Assembly (NCBI GenBank): GCA_009838515.1
Contig: VXRL01000092.1
Location: forward strand, 62,001 to 126,000
DNA from: Terriglobia bacterium
Lineage (GTDB): Bacteria; Acidobacteriota; Terriglobia; Bryobacterales; UBA6623
Reading direction: 5' to 3'
DNA length: 64,000 nucleotides
Part shown: one piece after another, positions 15,167 to 22,636 of the stretch
Layout: every line of letters begins with the position of its first letter
Position numbering within the stretch: the first letter of the stretch is position 1
Notes under the pieces: generated by a model
The model's database searches: none
The model's input: only the letters and a program-made list of their open reading frames with translations
What the model was told of the DNA's origin: nothing
Made by a program: the position numbers and the translations under genes

Positions 15167-16507
15167 CTAGTATGCCCAAGGCGTGTCGTCGGCCCTGCGG
15201 ATGGTTGGCCGAAGCCGGCGCTTGTATGGGCGCTTGCGGGCCTCGTTCTCGTTCACGTCGATCCCGAGGCCGGGCTTGTCGTGGATGCTGATGTAGCCGT
15301 CATTGAAGACGGGGCTTGCGGAGAAGACCGCCCTCACGCCGTCCCCCCAGCCCACTGCGAATTCTTGGATTCCGAAATTCGGAACCGAGTAGCTGACATG
15401 GCAGTGCGCCATGTGCGAGACCGGTGAGATGTTGCCCGGGCCGTGAAACGCGGTCTCGATGCCGTACGGTTCGCAGAGCGCCGCGACTTTGCGCAGGGTC
15501 GAGATCCCGCCGACATGAGCGATGTCGTGGCGGGCGTAGTCAATCAGGTGGTCGGTGATCAGTTGCAGGCCTTCCCAAGCGCCTGTGTAGACCTCTCCCA
15601 TTGCGAGCGGCGTGCTGCACTGCTGGCGGATGATGGCGAAGGTGTCGAGGTGCTCGGGGCGCAGCACGTCCTCCAGGTAGAACAGGTCGTACTCCTCCAG
15701 AGACTTGGCGAGCCGGATCGCTTGGCTGGGCGTGACGCGCTCGTGGACATCGTGCAGCAGTCCGACTTGATCTCCGACGGTCTTGCGCAGATGGGCGAAC
15801 AGCTTGGGCAGGATTCGGACGTACGGCTCGGGCTCCCAATGTTGCGACGGCGGCACGCCGCGTTCGTAGGCCGCCTGCGTTTCAGCTCGGACGCGCTCGG
15901 ACGATGGCACGGCGTAGCCAGACTCCGCTCCGGGAGCGGCGACCTGTACCTTGACCACCTTGTAGCCCCGCTCCATCAGCGCCCTAGTGCCGTCCTCCAC
16001 TTCCTCGATAGAAGCCCCGCCAGTACTGCGATAGGTCAGCAGGCGCTCGCGCATCTTGCCGCCCAGCAACTCGTATACGGGCAGGCCGGCCACCTTGCCT
16101 TTGATGTCCCACAACGCCATGTCGATGCCGCTCATGGCCGACATGTGGACCGAGCCGGATCGATAGTAGGGCAGGTGGTACAGGGTCTGCCAGAGGTTGC
16201 CGATGCGCATCGGATCCCGGCCGATCAGGGCCGGGGCGAGATGCTCCTCGAGCATCGTCGCCACAGCCATTTCGCTGCCCGAGCATGTGGCGTCCCCCCA
16301 TCCGTACAGGCCGGGTTCGCTGGTCGTGATCCTGACCAGCACGTAGTTGCCAAGGGGCCTCTCGTCAGGGTTGGTGACCACGACGTCGACGGCTTCGATC
16401 CGAAGGTTCTTCGGCGTCCGATTCGTAGCAAACTGCGCCGCCAGGGGAGTCGCAGCGAGAGCTGGCAACAGTAGGAAGCTGCGGCGGTCGAAGACGGGTA
16501 CTGACAT
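15167..16507 (-). CDS. Mannonate dehydratase-like enolase-superfamily protein (ManD/RspA type), exported
   Basis: A 446-residue enzyme of the ManD/RspA subgroup. The N-terminus FDRRSFLLLPALAATPLAAQ is a Tat-like signal. Active-site residues line up as D253 and H255 (LLHDVHERV), E279 (FYLED), E305 (MGEVYTG) and H355 (AFHGPGNISP), and the long loop around Y160 (LLTYRSTGG) is present. Known family members dehydrate D-mannonate or D-gluconate to 2-keto-3-deoxygluconate, or have only weak activity, so 'sugar-acid dehydratase' is safer than a named substrate. The C-terminus NFGIQEFAVGW...KPGLGIDVNE is typical. It sits downstream of (convergent with) the epimerase-like lipoprotein and divergent from the ROK kinase gene. 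Confidence 0.88.
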   Translation of the reverse strand: MSVPVFDRRSFLLLPALAATPLAAQFATNRTPKNLRIEAVDVVVTNPDERPLGNYVLVRITTSEPGLYGWGDATCSGSEMAVATMLEEHLAPALIGRDPMRIGNLWQTLYHLPYYRSGSVHMSAMSGIDMALWDIKGKVAGLPVYELLGGKMRERLLTYRSTGGASIEEVEDGTRALMERGYKVVKVQVAAPGAESGYAVPSSERVRAETQAAYERGVPPSQHWEPEPYVRILPKLFAHLRKTVGDQVGLLHDVHERVTPSQAIRLAKSLEEYDLFYLEDVLRPEHLDTFAIIRQQCSTPLAMGEVYTGAWEGLQLITDHLIDYARHDIAHVGGISTLRKVAALCEPYGIETAFHGPGNISPVSHMAHCHVSYSVPNFGIQEFAVGWGDGVRAVFSASPVFNDGYISIHDKPGLGIDVNENEARKRPYKRRLRPTIRRADDTPWAY

Positions 16508-16637
16508 TCGAAAGCTCGCCGCCCCATGCTAGCGCAGCAGCCTATGCCTCGAGCGCTTGAGTTCGGCGCGAGGAGGTGTCTGCGGACTCAAGTCGGCGCG
16601 TTAGCCGTTGGTAAAATCAGTGTGAGAAACCGAGCCG

Positions 16638-17372
16638 ATGACGCGCGGCGAACTGGCAGCCGGCCCGCGGACGCTGGCCATTGATATCGGCGGCTCGGGC
16701 CTCAAGATGATGGTTCTCGGCCCGGACGGGGAGCCGCTCAACGAGCGGCTCCGCGAGCCCACACCCGACCTTCCTACCCCCAGCGAGATCCTGCCTATGT
16801 TGGAGCGCATGGTCGCGGCCCAGCCGCCGTTCGACCGAGTGGCAGCCGGCTTCCCGGGTGTCGTGTCGAACGGTGTCACGATGACCGCCGTGAACCTGCA
16901 CGACGACTGGGTCGGCTTTGACTTTGCCGCAGTCTTGGAGCGGATGACCGGCGCTCCGACCCGCGTCGCGAATGACGCGGACGTGCAGGGCTTGGCCGTG
17001 ATCGACGGCGTCGGCGTCGAGTTGGTGCTAACGCTGGGCACTGGCCTGGGGTCAGGGCTGTACGTGGACCGCAAGCTGGTGCCCAATCTCGAGATTGCGC
17101 ATCACTTGTACCGCAAGGGACACACCTACGAGGAGGTGCTCGGCTACGCGGCGCTGGAACGGCTCGGACGGGAGAAATGGACTCGTCATCTCGAACGTGC
17201 CGTGCGGCAGCTTCAGTCAGCGTTCAACTACCGGCGGCTGTTCCTCGGCGGCGGCAACTCGCGCAAGGCCGAGCAGGCCGACCTGCCGGACAACGTATGC
17301 GTTGTGTCCAATCGGGCGGGGTTGCTCGGCTGCATTCACCTCTGGGACTCTGTCGGCAGCACGAGCTGCTGA
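16638..17372 (+). CDS. ppgK: ROK-family kinase, polyphosphate-glucokinase-like
   Basis: A 244-residue cytoplasmic sugar kinase, probably phosphorylating glucose with polyphosphate or ATP. The phosphate-1 motif DIGGSGLK (from residue 16) matches polyphosphate glucokinases, which have DIGGSG rather than the DIGGTK of ordinary ROK proteins. VANDADVQG supplies the catalytic Asp at 113, and GTGLGSGLYVD is the phosphate-2 loop. The length also fits PpgK. The zinc-binding Cys cluster of repressor-type ROK proteins and a DNA-binding domain are absent. A TAAAAT box at 16612-16617 could be its -10. The 3' end overlaps the apbE gene on the other strand by 37 bp, so the two transcripts are antisense at their ends. 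Confidence 0.82.
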   Translation: MTRGELAAGPRTLAIDIGGSGLKMMVLGPDGEPLNERLREPTPDLPTPSEILPMLERMVAAQPPFDRVAAGFPGVVSNGVTMTAVNLHDDWVGFDFAAVLERMTGAPTRVANDADVQGLAVIDGVGVELVLTLGTGLGSGLYVDRKLVPNLEIAHHLYRKGHTYEEVLGYAALERLGREKWTRHLERAVRQLQSAFNYRRLFLGGGNSRKAEQADLPDNVCVVSNRAGLLGCIHLWDSVGSTSC

Positions 17373-18373
17373 GTCTGGCGCCCGGCCGCCGGGCCTTGCG
17401 AGGCCCAATAGACCCGCACGTCTGGGTAATGAGACATCAGGACGTTCGAACGACCCTGGCCTAGCGCCAGCAGGCCAGTGGCGAGGCCGTCTGCTACGAG
17501 CCCGCTCGAAGCCACCACGCTGACGGCCGTGGACACGTCCGTGCAGCTAGCATCGTCTCGGGCGACGACGTGGGAACACATCTGATCGCCCAGCAGGAAG
17601 TAGCGCTCACGACTGCCGGAAGTTGACACCGCTTGGTGACGCAGCAGCAGCTGGATCTCGGAGTCTCCGCGGTCTCCGATTTGGTCGATAGCGACCTTCC
17701 AGCCCCGCTTTCCCGGCGGTGGAGCCCCAGCCGCGATGTCACCGCCCACCGATACCAGTGCTTGGGATATACCGCGCGATTTCAACGCCTCGAGCATTTC
17801 GTCTGCAACGAAGCCCTTGGCAATGCCCCCCAAGTCGATCTGCAGGCCGCGGCGACAAAAAAACACCGTCCGCGACTCGGGATCCAGCTCGACATGCTGC
17901 CATCCCGTCAGTTTCCAAGCGCTCTCCAAAGCTGACGGCTCGGAGAGAGCTTCCCCCCAACCTCCGGCACGCACTAGCCTTGTCACCCGTCCCAGCGTTG
18001 GATCGAAGGCGCCGTCGGATTGCCGCGCCAATTCGATGGCACGCCCGAGGACGCGCGCGAAGTCCGCAGAGACCGAAGTCGGTGACCGCCAGGCATTGCG
18101 CTCGACGTGGCGCAATTCTGAATCGTCGCGGTAGCTGGAGAGCTTTCCCGAAAGATCTCCCACGCGGTCGAAAGCCGCTCGAAAAACCCGCGCCGGATTG
18201 ACCTCTGGTGGCACGAATGCCTCGATCCGGACTACCACGCCCATGTGAGGCTCCTCCGCCACCAGCCTCAGCGGCTCGGAGTTTCCTCCCGAGGCGCATG
18301 CCAGCAACGCAATTGCGATGCCCGGCGGTAGCCGCCGGCTACTTCGCGCCGTTGGCGGAGTTCCAGTACGCAT
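17336..18373 (-). CDS. apbE: FAD:protein FMN transferase (ApbE family), lipoprotein
   Basis: ApbE attaches FMN covalently to Thr or Ser of exported proteins, using FAD and Mg2+. This 345-residue protein has a lipobox (ALLAC, Cys 26) after an Arg-rich start, matching the usual periplasmic lipoprotein. The characteristic FAD-binding and catalytic stretches are EEPHMGVVVRIEAF, DGAFDPTLGRVTRL, IDLGGIAKGFVADEML and VSVGGDIAAG; a Thr/Ser-rich CTDVSTAVSVVASSG and VADGLATGLLALG give the metal-binding end. Its start overlaps the 3' end of the cytochrome-SUMF1 gene by 35 bp in another frame, so it is the last gene of a three-gene operon. No Nqr or Rnf subunit, the classical flavinylation targets, is in the window, so the acceptor protein is unknown. 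Confidence 0.9.
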   Translation of the reverse strand: MRTGTPPTARSSRRLPPGIAIALLACASGGNSEPLRLVAEEPHMGVVVRIEAFVPPEVNPARVFRAAFDRVGDLSGKLSSYRDDSELRHVERNAWRSPTSVSADFARVLGRAIELARQSDGAFDPTLGRVTRLVRAGGWGEALSEPSALESAWKLTGWQHVELDPESRTVFFCRRGLQIDLGGIAKGFVADEMLEALKSRGISQALVSVGGDIAAGAPPPGKRGWKVAIDQIGDRGDSEIQLLLRHQAVSTSGSRERYFLLGDQMCSHVVARDDASCTDVSTAVSVVASSGLVADGLATGLLALGQGRSNVLMSHYPDVRVYWASQGPAAGRQTQQLVLPTESQR

Positions 18374-19688
18374 GCATCATCTCGGCGGTCGGCTCGAGTC
18401 GGGGGCGGACCAAGCGAAACCCCAGCCACTGGGCATCGGTGTGGTACCAAATGCTCTTCGGGAGTTGCGGGTCCTGCATCTTCCAGTCTTCGGACGAAGC
18501 CCTGCGCGCACCGCAGCGCAGGGCCGGAGCGTCGTCCATCCACGATCCGCCGCGCACGACCCGAGGGTATAGGCGCTGCGCCTGTGCCCACGGGTTGTCC
18601 AGTGGCTGCTCGCCCGCAGCGTACTGCGGCTCGTAGCGATCGAGCGTCCACTCCCAGACGTTTCCGTGCATGTCGTGCAAGCCCCACGCGTTGGGCGCTT
18701 TGCTGCCGATCGGCCGATACTGCGCCTCGCTGTTCTCCCAATACCAGCCGTGCTCGCCGAGCCCATCCGCGTCGTTTCCAAAGGAGTATGCCGTGGTGCT
18801 GCCGGCCCGGCAAGCGTATTCCCATTCCGCCTCCGTCGGCAGGCGATAAAAGCGGCCGGTCTTGGCACTGAGCCACTGGGCGTACTTGCTGGCTGCGTGC
18901 TGGGTCATGCTGATCGCGGGATAGCCGGTGATCCCCATGCCAAAGCTCATCTCGACATAGGGCGGTGTCGGGCTCGACACCGCTGCCGCCACCCTGTCCG
19001 GATCGACGCGGGCGTCGGCTTCACGCAACATGAAGCGCCGGAAGGCGTCCCAGCTCACTTCGTGGGCTGCCATCCAGAATCCGTCGATCGCGACCCGCAC
19101 TTGGGGGCCTTCGTCGTCACTGCGGCCAGCCTCGTCCGGAGCCGTTCCGAGCACGAACTCGCCGGCAGGGATCGGCATCATTTCAAGCGATACATCAGTG
19201 CCGGGAACAGCTTCGCGGTAGGGTTCGAAGCTCTCGTCCGACGCGGTCCCGGCGCGGGCGGCGATCAGAGCATGGATGCTCCGCGCCAATACCATCTCCG
19301 AGTCGTCGGCGGGCGCAGGAGACTCTTGGCCGGCTACCTTCACAGGAACGGTCCACGCCGCGCCTTGGGCAATCCAAGAGCGCACCGCTGCCAGATCCGC
19401 GCCGGACACTCTCGGCCCGGCGGGAGGCATCACTCCAGCTGCGTCGGCCGGAAGCAGCATGCGAGCCAACAGAGGGCTCCTGTCCGGATCGCCTGCGACG
19501 ATGGACGGCCCGCTTGCGCCACCTTGGAGCGCGTCTGGGAGAGTCTCCAAGCTCAAGCCCCCCAATTTGTTCGACTCTTGGTGGCAGCTCAGGCACTTGG
19601 CGCGAATCAGCGGGCGGACTTCGCTCTCGAAGTCCGCAGCCGGAAGCAGAGTCGCGGCAGCTAGCAAAGATAGGAGCAGCTTGCGCAC
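18339..19688 (-). CDS. Planctomycete-type cytochrome c domain fused to a SUMF1 (formylglycine-enzyme-like) domain
   Basis: A 449-residue exported protein. GTG 19688, two bases after the previous stop, opens a signal peptide (RKLLLSLLAAATLLPA). A heme site CLSCH at residues 32-36 and the PSCyt1 pattern (LGGLSLETLPDALQGG, MPPAG) occupy the first 110 residues. The SUMF1/EgtB/PvdO domain follows from PIPAGEFVLGTAPDE, with RLPTEAEWEYACRAG, WGLHDMHGNVWEWT and VVRGGSWMDDAPALRC. The Cys pair needed by aerobic formylglycine-generating enzyme (human C336/C341 region) is missing: the segment after RGGSW holds only one Cys. It is therefore unlikely to mature sulfatases; a binding or redox-linked role is more plausible. 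It sits between a Gfo/Idh gene and apbE. Confidence 0.85.
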   Translation of the reverse strand: MRKLLLSLLAAATLLPAADFESEVRPLIRAKCLSCHQESNKLGGLSLETLPDALQGGASGPSIVAGDPDRSPLLARMLLPADAAGVMPPAGPRVSGADLAAVRSWIAQGAAWTVPVKVAGQESPAPADDSEMVLARSIHALIAARAGTASDESFEPYREAVPGTDVSLEMMPIPAGEFVLGTAPDEAGRSDDEGPQVRVAIDGFWMAAHEVSWDAFRRFMLREADARVDPDRVAAAVSSPTPPYVEMSFGMGITGYPAISMTQHAASKYAQWLSAKTGRFYRLPTEAEWEYACRAGSTTAYSFGNDADGLGEHGWYWENSEAQYRPIGSKAPNAWGLHDMHGNVWEWTLDRYEPQYAAGEQPLDNPWAQAQRLYPRVVRGGSWMDDAPALRCGARRASSEDWKMQDPQLPKSIWYHTDAQWLGFRLVRPRLEPTAEMMHAYWNSANGAK

Positions 19689-19690
19689 GA

Positions 19691-20986
19691 TCAGACGAAC
19701 TTCGTCACCCCGGGGCGTGCCAGCGGAGGTACGTCCAGCGCCATGTCCCACTGCAGGTTCTCGGGGAATCGCCTCTCTTGGGACGCCATGCCCTGTTCCC
19801 ATGTAAGTTCTTGGCCGGTGTAGGCCGCCGTGCGGCCGAGGACTGCCAATTGTGTGCTGGTGGCCATCCGCACGCCATCGTTGATCGGCTCGCCGCGCCG
19901 GATGGAGCGGAACAGCTCATCGTGCTCCTCTTGGTACATGTTGCGCTGCTGGCCGCGAAAGACCCACGGATTCTCGCCCTCGATACGGGGCATCAGGCCG
20001 CGCCCGATTGTCAGCCGGCCCTTGCTGCCGAGGATGTAGTCGGCGTTCTCGCGGTGACAGCCGGTGATCTGGCGGCAGCCCATGAAAGCGCGCACGCCGT
20101 TGGGGTAGAGGTAATTGACTTCGAAGTGGTCAAAGATGTTCCCGTCGTGCGCGGGAATCTGCCTGCCGCCAACCGCCACGCAGCTCTCGGGCGGTTCGTC
20201 GGCGAAGGCCCAGGCGATCTTGTCAACGCTGTGGACGGCCTGCTCGACCAGACCATCGCCGCAGAGCCATACGAAGTTGTACCAGTTTCGGATCTGCCAC
20301 TCGACGTCACTCATGCCTAGGGGCCGTTCGTAGGCCGGAGGCATGGGCTTGACCGGGTTGGTGTAGTACGTCGCGTAGTAGGCCAAGATGTCGCCGATCT
20401 CGCCCGAATGCACCCTGTCCATGGCCTCGACGATCATGTTGTTGTAGCGCCAGCAGAACCCGGCCACTAGTGACAGGCGCTTGCTGCGGGCCAGCTTGGC
20501 CGTGTCCAGCACGGAGCGCACGCCGGGCGCGTCCACTGCCATGGGTTTCTCGCAGAAGACGTGCTTGCCCGCGTCAATGCAGGCCTTGAGATGCTGGGGG
20601 CGAAATCCCGGCGGTGTGGCCAGCAACACTACATCAACACCGCTGTCGATCACCCCTTGGAAGGCGTCGAGCCCCAAGAATCGGTGGCGCTTTTCCACGC
20701 GTACATTGCTCTTGCCCTCGTGCCGTCCCTCCACTGCCTCCAGGCAGCGATCGATCCGCTCCTGCTCGACATCCGCCACCGCTGTCAGCACGGCAACGTC
20801 GTCGGCTTGCAGGGCTTGGGCCGCCGCTCCGGTTCCCCGTCCGCCACAACCCACCAAGCCGACCTTGATCTCTTGGCTGCCCTCTGCGGCGGTCAGCAGC
20901 GAGGCCGTGCCGGCGGCCGTTGCGGCATCGCGCATGAATGTGCGTCGTGATCGAGTTTGACGCTGTACGGCAGTGGAATCTGGCAT
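19691..20986 (-). CDS. Tat-exported Gfo/Idh/MocA family oxidoreductase
   Basis: A 431-residue NAD(P)-dependent sugar or glycoside oxidoreductase. The start ATG 20986 precedes a twin-arginine signal (SRRTFMRDAATAAG). GLVGCGGRGTGAAAQ is the Rossmann dinucleotide loop, and CEKPMAVD is the family's EKP motif with the catalytic Lys. GLVEQAVHSVDKIAW carries the conserved D/H substrate site. Exported, cofactor-retaining members are known to keep NAD(P)H tightly bound, as in glucose-fructose oxidoreductase. It is the first gene of a tight minus-strand operon with the cytochrome c-SUMF1 gene (2 bp spacing) and apbE. An upstream open stretch to 21262 is Ala-rich noise overlapping the gene on the other strand. 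Confidence 0.88.
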   Translation of the reverse strand: MPDSTAVQRQTRSRRTFMRDAATAAGTASLLTAAEGSQEIKVGLVGCGGRGTGAAAQALQADDVAVLTAVADVEQERIDRCLEAVEGRHEGKSNVRVEKRHRFLGLDAFQGVIDSGVDVVLLATPPGFRPQHLKACIDAGKHVFCEKPMAVDAPGVRSVLDTAKLARSKRLSLVAGFCWRYNNMIVEAMDRVHSGEIGDILAYYATYYTNPVKPMPPAYERPLGMSDVEWQIRNWYNFVWLCGDGLVEQAVHSVDKIAWAFADEPPESCVAVGGRQIPAHDGNIFDHFEVNYLYPNGVRAFMGCRQITGCHRENADYILGSKGRLTIGRGLMPRIEGENPWVFRGQQRNMYQEEHDELFRSIRRGEPINDGVRMATSTQLAVLGRTAAYTGQELTWEQGMASQERRFPENLQWDMALDVPPLARPGVTKFV

Positions 20987-21092
20987 GCTTCTCGCATTGT
21001 CGCCCACCGCTGGCCGAATTGCATGCGGCGGCAGAGTTCGAAGCCCGTCGGGGCGCAGTGGGACCAGCGGCCCGGACGTACCATGAGAAAAG

Positions 21093-22013
21093 GTGCGAGG
21101 GCTGATCGCGGGTATGGTCGCTGGCGCGGGCCTGGCAGGGCCCGGCCGCGCCGCCGCCGCAGTGCTTGCCGCGCTGGCGTTTGCGCTGGCCCAGCCGCCG
21201 CCCTTGGCGGCGCAACCTGCCGACCCTTCGGCCGAAGCCGAACCGGGCCTGGCGATGGTCAATTTGGACCTGCTGGATAGACGGGATGGCTATGCGATCC
21301 CCGCCGACAGCCGATTCCTGCCGGGAGAGACGATCCACCTCTATTTCCAGATCGGCGGCTATCAGGTTGGCCGGGAATTTCGCATCTCACTCAGCTACGA
21401 GCTGAGAGCCTTGGACCCCGAGGGGCGGTCGTTCTTCGCGGCCGAGGGGGGCAAGGTCGACACCGAACTTGCCCCGCAAGACGAGAATTGGATGCCGGTC
21501 GTGCGGTATTCGCCGCGCATCCCTGATCATGCCGGCGGCGGCACGTATTTGATCGAGATTGTCGTGCGCGACGAACTGGCCCAGACGAGCGTTTCCGCCC
21601 GACTGCCGATTGCCGTCGATGGCAGCCGCGTGCAGAGTGCGGATCAGTTGCTCGTCCGAAACTTCGGTTTCTCCCGAACCGAGGGCGGCGACCTGTTGGA
21701 GGATCCCGTCTTCGACGCTGGAGACGAGATTTGGGCCGACTTCTTCATCACCGGCTACAAGACCAGGGAGGACAACACCTACCAAGTCGAATCCGATGCT
21801 TGGGTGCAGGACGCCGAGGGAGAGAAGTTGTTCGACTTCAAGCCCGCCGGCGAGGCGGGCAGGCCGTTCTACCCCAGGTTGTGGCTGCCGGCGAGGCTTC
21901 GGCTGCAGCTCGACGAGTCGATTCCGCCCGGCCGCTATGCGGTGGTCCTACGGCTGCGCGACATGGTGGGCGGCGTCGATGCCACCGAGCACTACGACTT
22001 CAGGATTCGCTGA
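21093..22013 (+). CDS. Secreted protein of unknown function
   Basis: I do not recognise the family. The 306-residue product begins at GTG 21093 (an in-frame ATG is at 21114) with a signal peptide rich in Ala ending LAAQP. The mature protein is beta-rich and looks like two immunoglobulin-like sandwiches: one around ETIHLYFQIGGYQVGREF through GGGTYLIEIVVRD, the other around DEIWADFFITGYKTRED through PPGRYAVVLRLRDMVGG. There are no cysteines or obvious catalytic residues in the mature part. It is divergent from the Gfo/Idh operon with about 106 bp between starts, and is followed by the thioredoxin-like gene after 27 bp, so it may be co-transcribed with that gene and the PQQ dehydrogenase. Confidence 0.7.
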   Translation: MRGLIAGMVAGAGLAGPGRAAAAVLAALAFALAQPPPLAAQPADPSAEAEPGLAMVNLDLLDRRDGYAIPADSRFLPGETIHLYFQIGGYQVGREFRISLSYELRALDPEGRSFFAAEGGKVDTELAPQDENWMPVVRYSPRIPDHAGGGTYLIEIVVRDELAQTSVSARLPIAVDGSRVQSADQLLVRNFGFSRTEGGDLLEDPVFDAGDEIWADFFITGYKTREDNTYQVESDAWVQDAEGEKLFDFKPAGEAGRPFYPRLWLPARLRLQLDESIPPGRYAVVLRLRDMVGGVDATEHYDFRIR

Positions 22014-22028
22014 CTGGTTCGGCGGCGG

Positions 22029-22034
22029 TATAAT
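22029..22034 (+). promoter_or_regulatory. TATAAT -10 box abutting the thioredoxin-like start codon
   Basis: A perfect TATAAT ends 6 nt before the GTG at 22041, placing the expected transcript start on or beside the start codon (leaderless mRNA). There is no Shine-Dalgarno sequence and no clear -35. Confidence 0.5.
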
Positions 22035-22040
22035 CGCCTC

Positions 22041-22628
22041 GTGTCTCTCACAGAATCCACGATGCTGCCGCTCGGTACGGCGGCGCCCGACTTTTCACTC
22101 CCTGACGTCGTTTCCGGCGGGACCGTTTCGCTCGCGGATGTCTCCAAGGGCCGAGACGGCCTCTTGGTGATGTTCATCTGCGCGCACTGCCCGTTCGTGC
22201 TGCATGTCGAGGACGAACTGGCTCGGCTGGGCAAGGACTACGCCGGCTCGGCCGGACTCGGAATCGTCGCGATCTCTTCCAACAGCGTCGAAACGCATCC
22301 GGAGGACGCGCCGGACAAGCTGAGGGCCATGGCTGCCAGGCTTGGCTTCAACTTTCCCTACTTGTACGACGAATCCCAACAGGCAGCGAAGGACTATACC
22401 GCCGCGTGCACGCCCGACTTTTTCCTCTTCGACAGCTTGGGCCAGCTTGCCTACCGTGGCCGGCTGGATGGCAGCCGCCCCGGCAACGGCGTGCCGCTGG
22501 ACGGTGGCGACCTGCGCGCGGCGATCGATGCCATGTTGGCTGGCGGACCGGTGCCGGAGGAGCAGGCGCCGAGCGCAGGCTGCAACATCAAGTGGGCACC
22601 CGGCAACGCTCCCTCGTATTTCGGGTAG
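22041..22628 (+). CDS. Thioredoxin/peroxiredoxin-like family protein
   Basis: A 195-residue thioredoxin-fold protein of the AhpC/TSA-like type. After the entry strand GTAAPDFSLPDV, the redox site is CAHCPF (about residue 49), a CxxC with an unusual Ala-His core, followed by the alpha helix HVEDELARLG. VAISSNSVETHPEDAPDKL and FLFDSLGQLAYRGRLDG are the later conserved strands; the cis-Pro is in CTPDFFLF. The C-terminus NIKWAPGNAPSYFG with an upstream Cys is typical of 'thioredoxin family protein' members that resemble resA-like proteins but lack a signal peptide. GTG 22041 is chosen because of the promoter spacing; ATG 22062 is an alternative. It precedes the PQQ-cytochrome gene by 8 bp and may support its cytochrome maturation. 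Confidence 0.85.
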   Translation: MSLTESTMLPLGTAAPDFSLPDVVSGGTVSLADVSKGRDGLLVMFICAHCPFVLHVEDELARLGKDYAGSAGLGIVAISSNSVETHPEDAPDKLRAMAARLGFNFPYLYDESQQAAKDYTAACTPDFFLFDSLGQLAYRGRLDGSRPGNGVPLDGGDLRAAIDAMLAGGPVPEEQAPSAGCNIKWAPGNAPSYFG

Positions 22629-22636
22629 CCTGCTCG

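Noticed and set aside
18339..19688. Calling the SUMF1 fusion the sulfatase-maturing formylglycine-generating enzyme
   Set aside because: The catalytic Cys pair is absent, so only the fold is supported.
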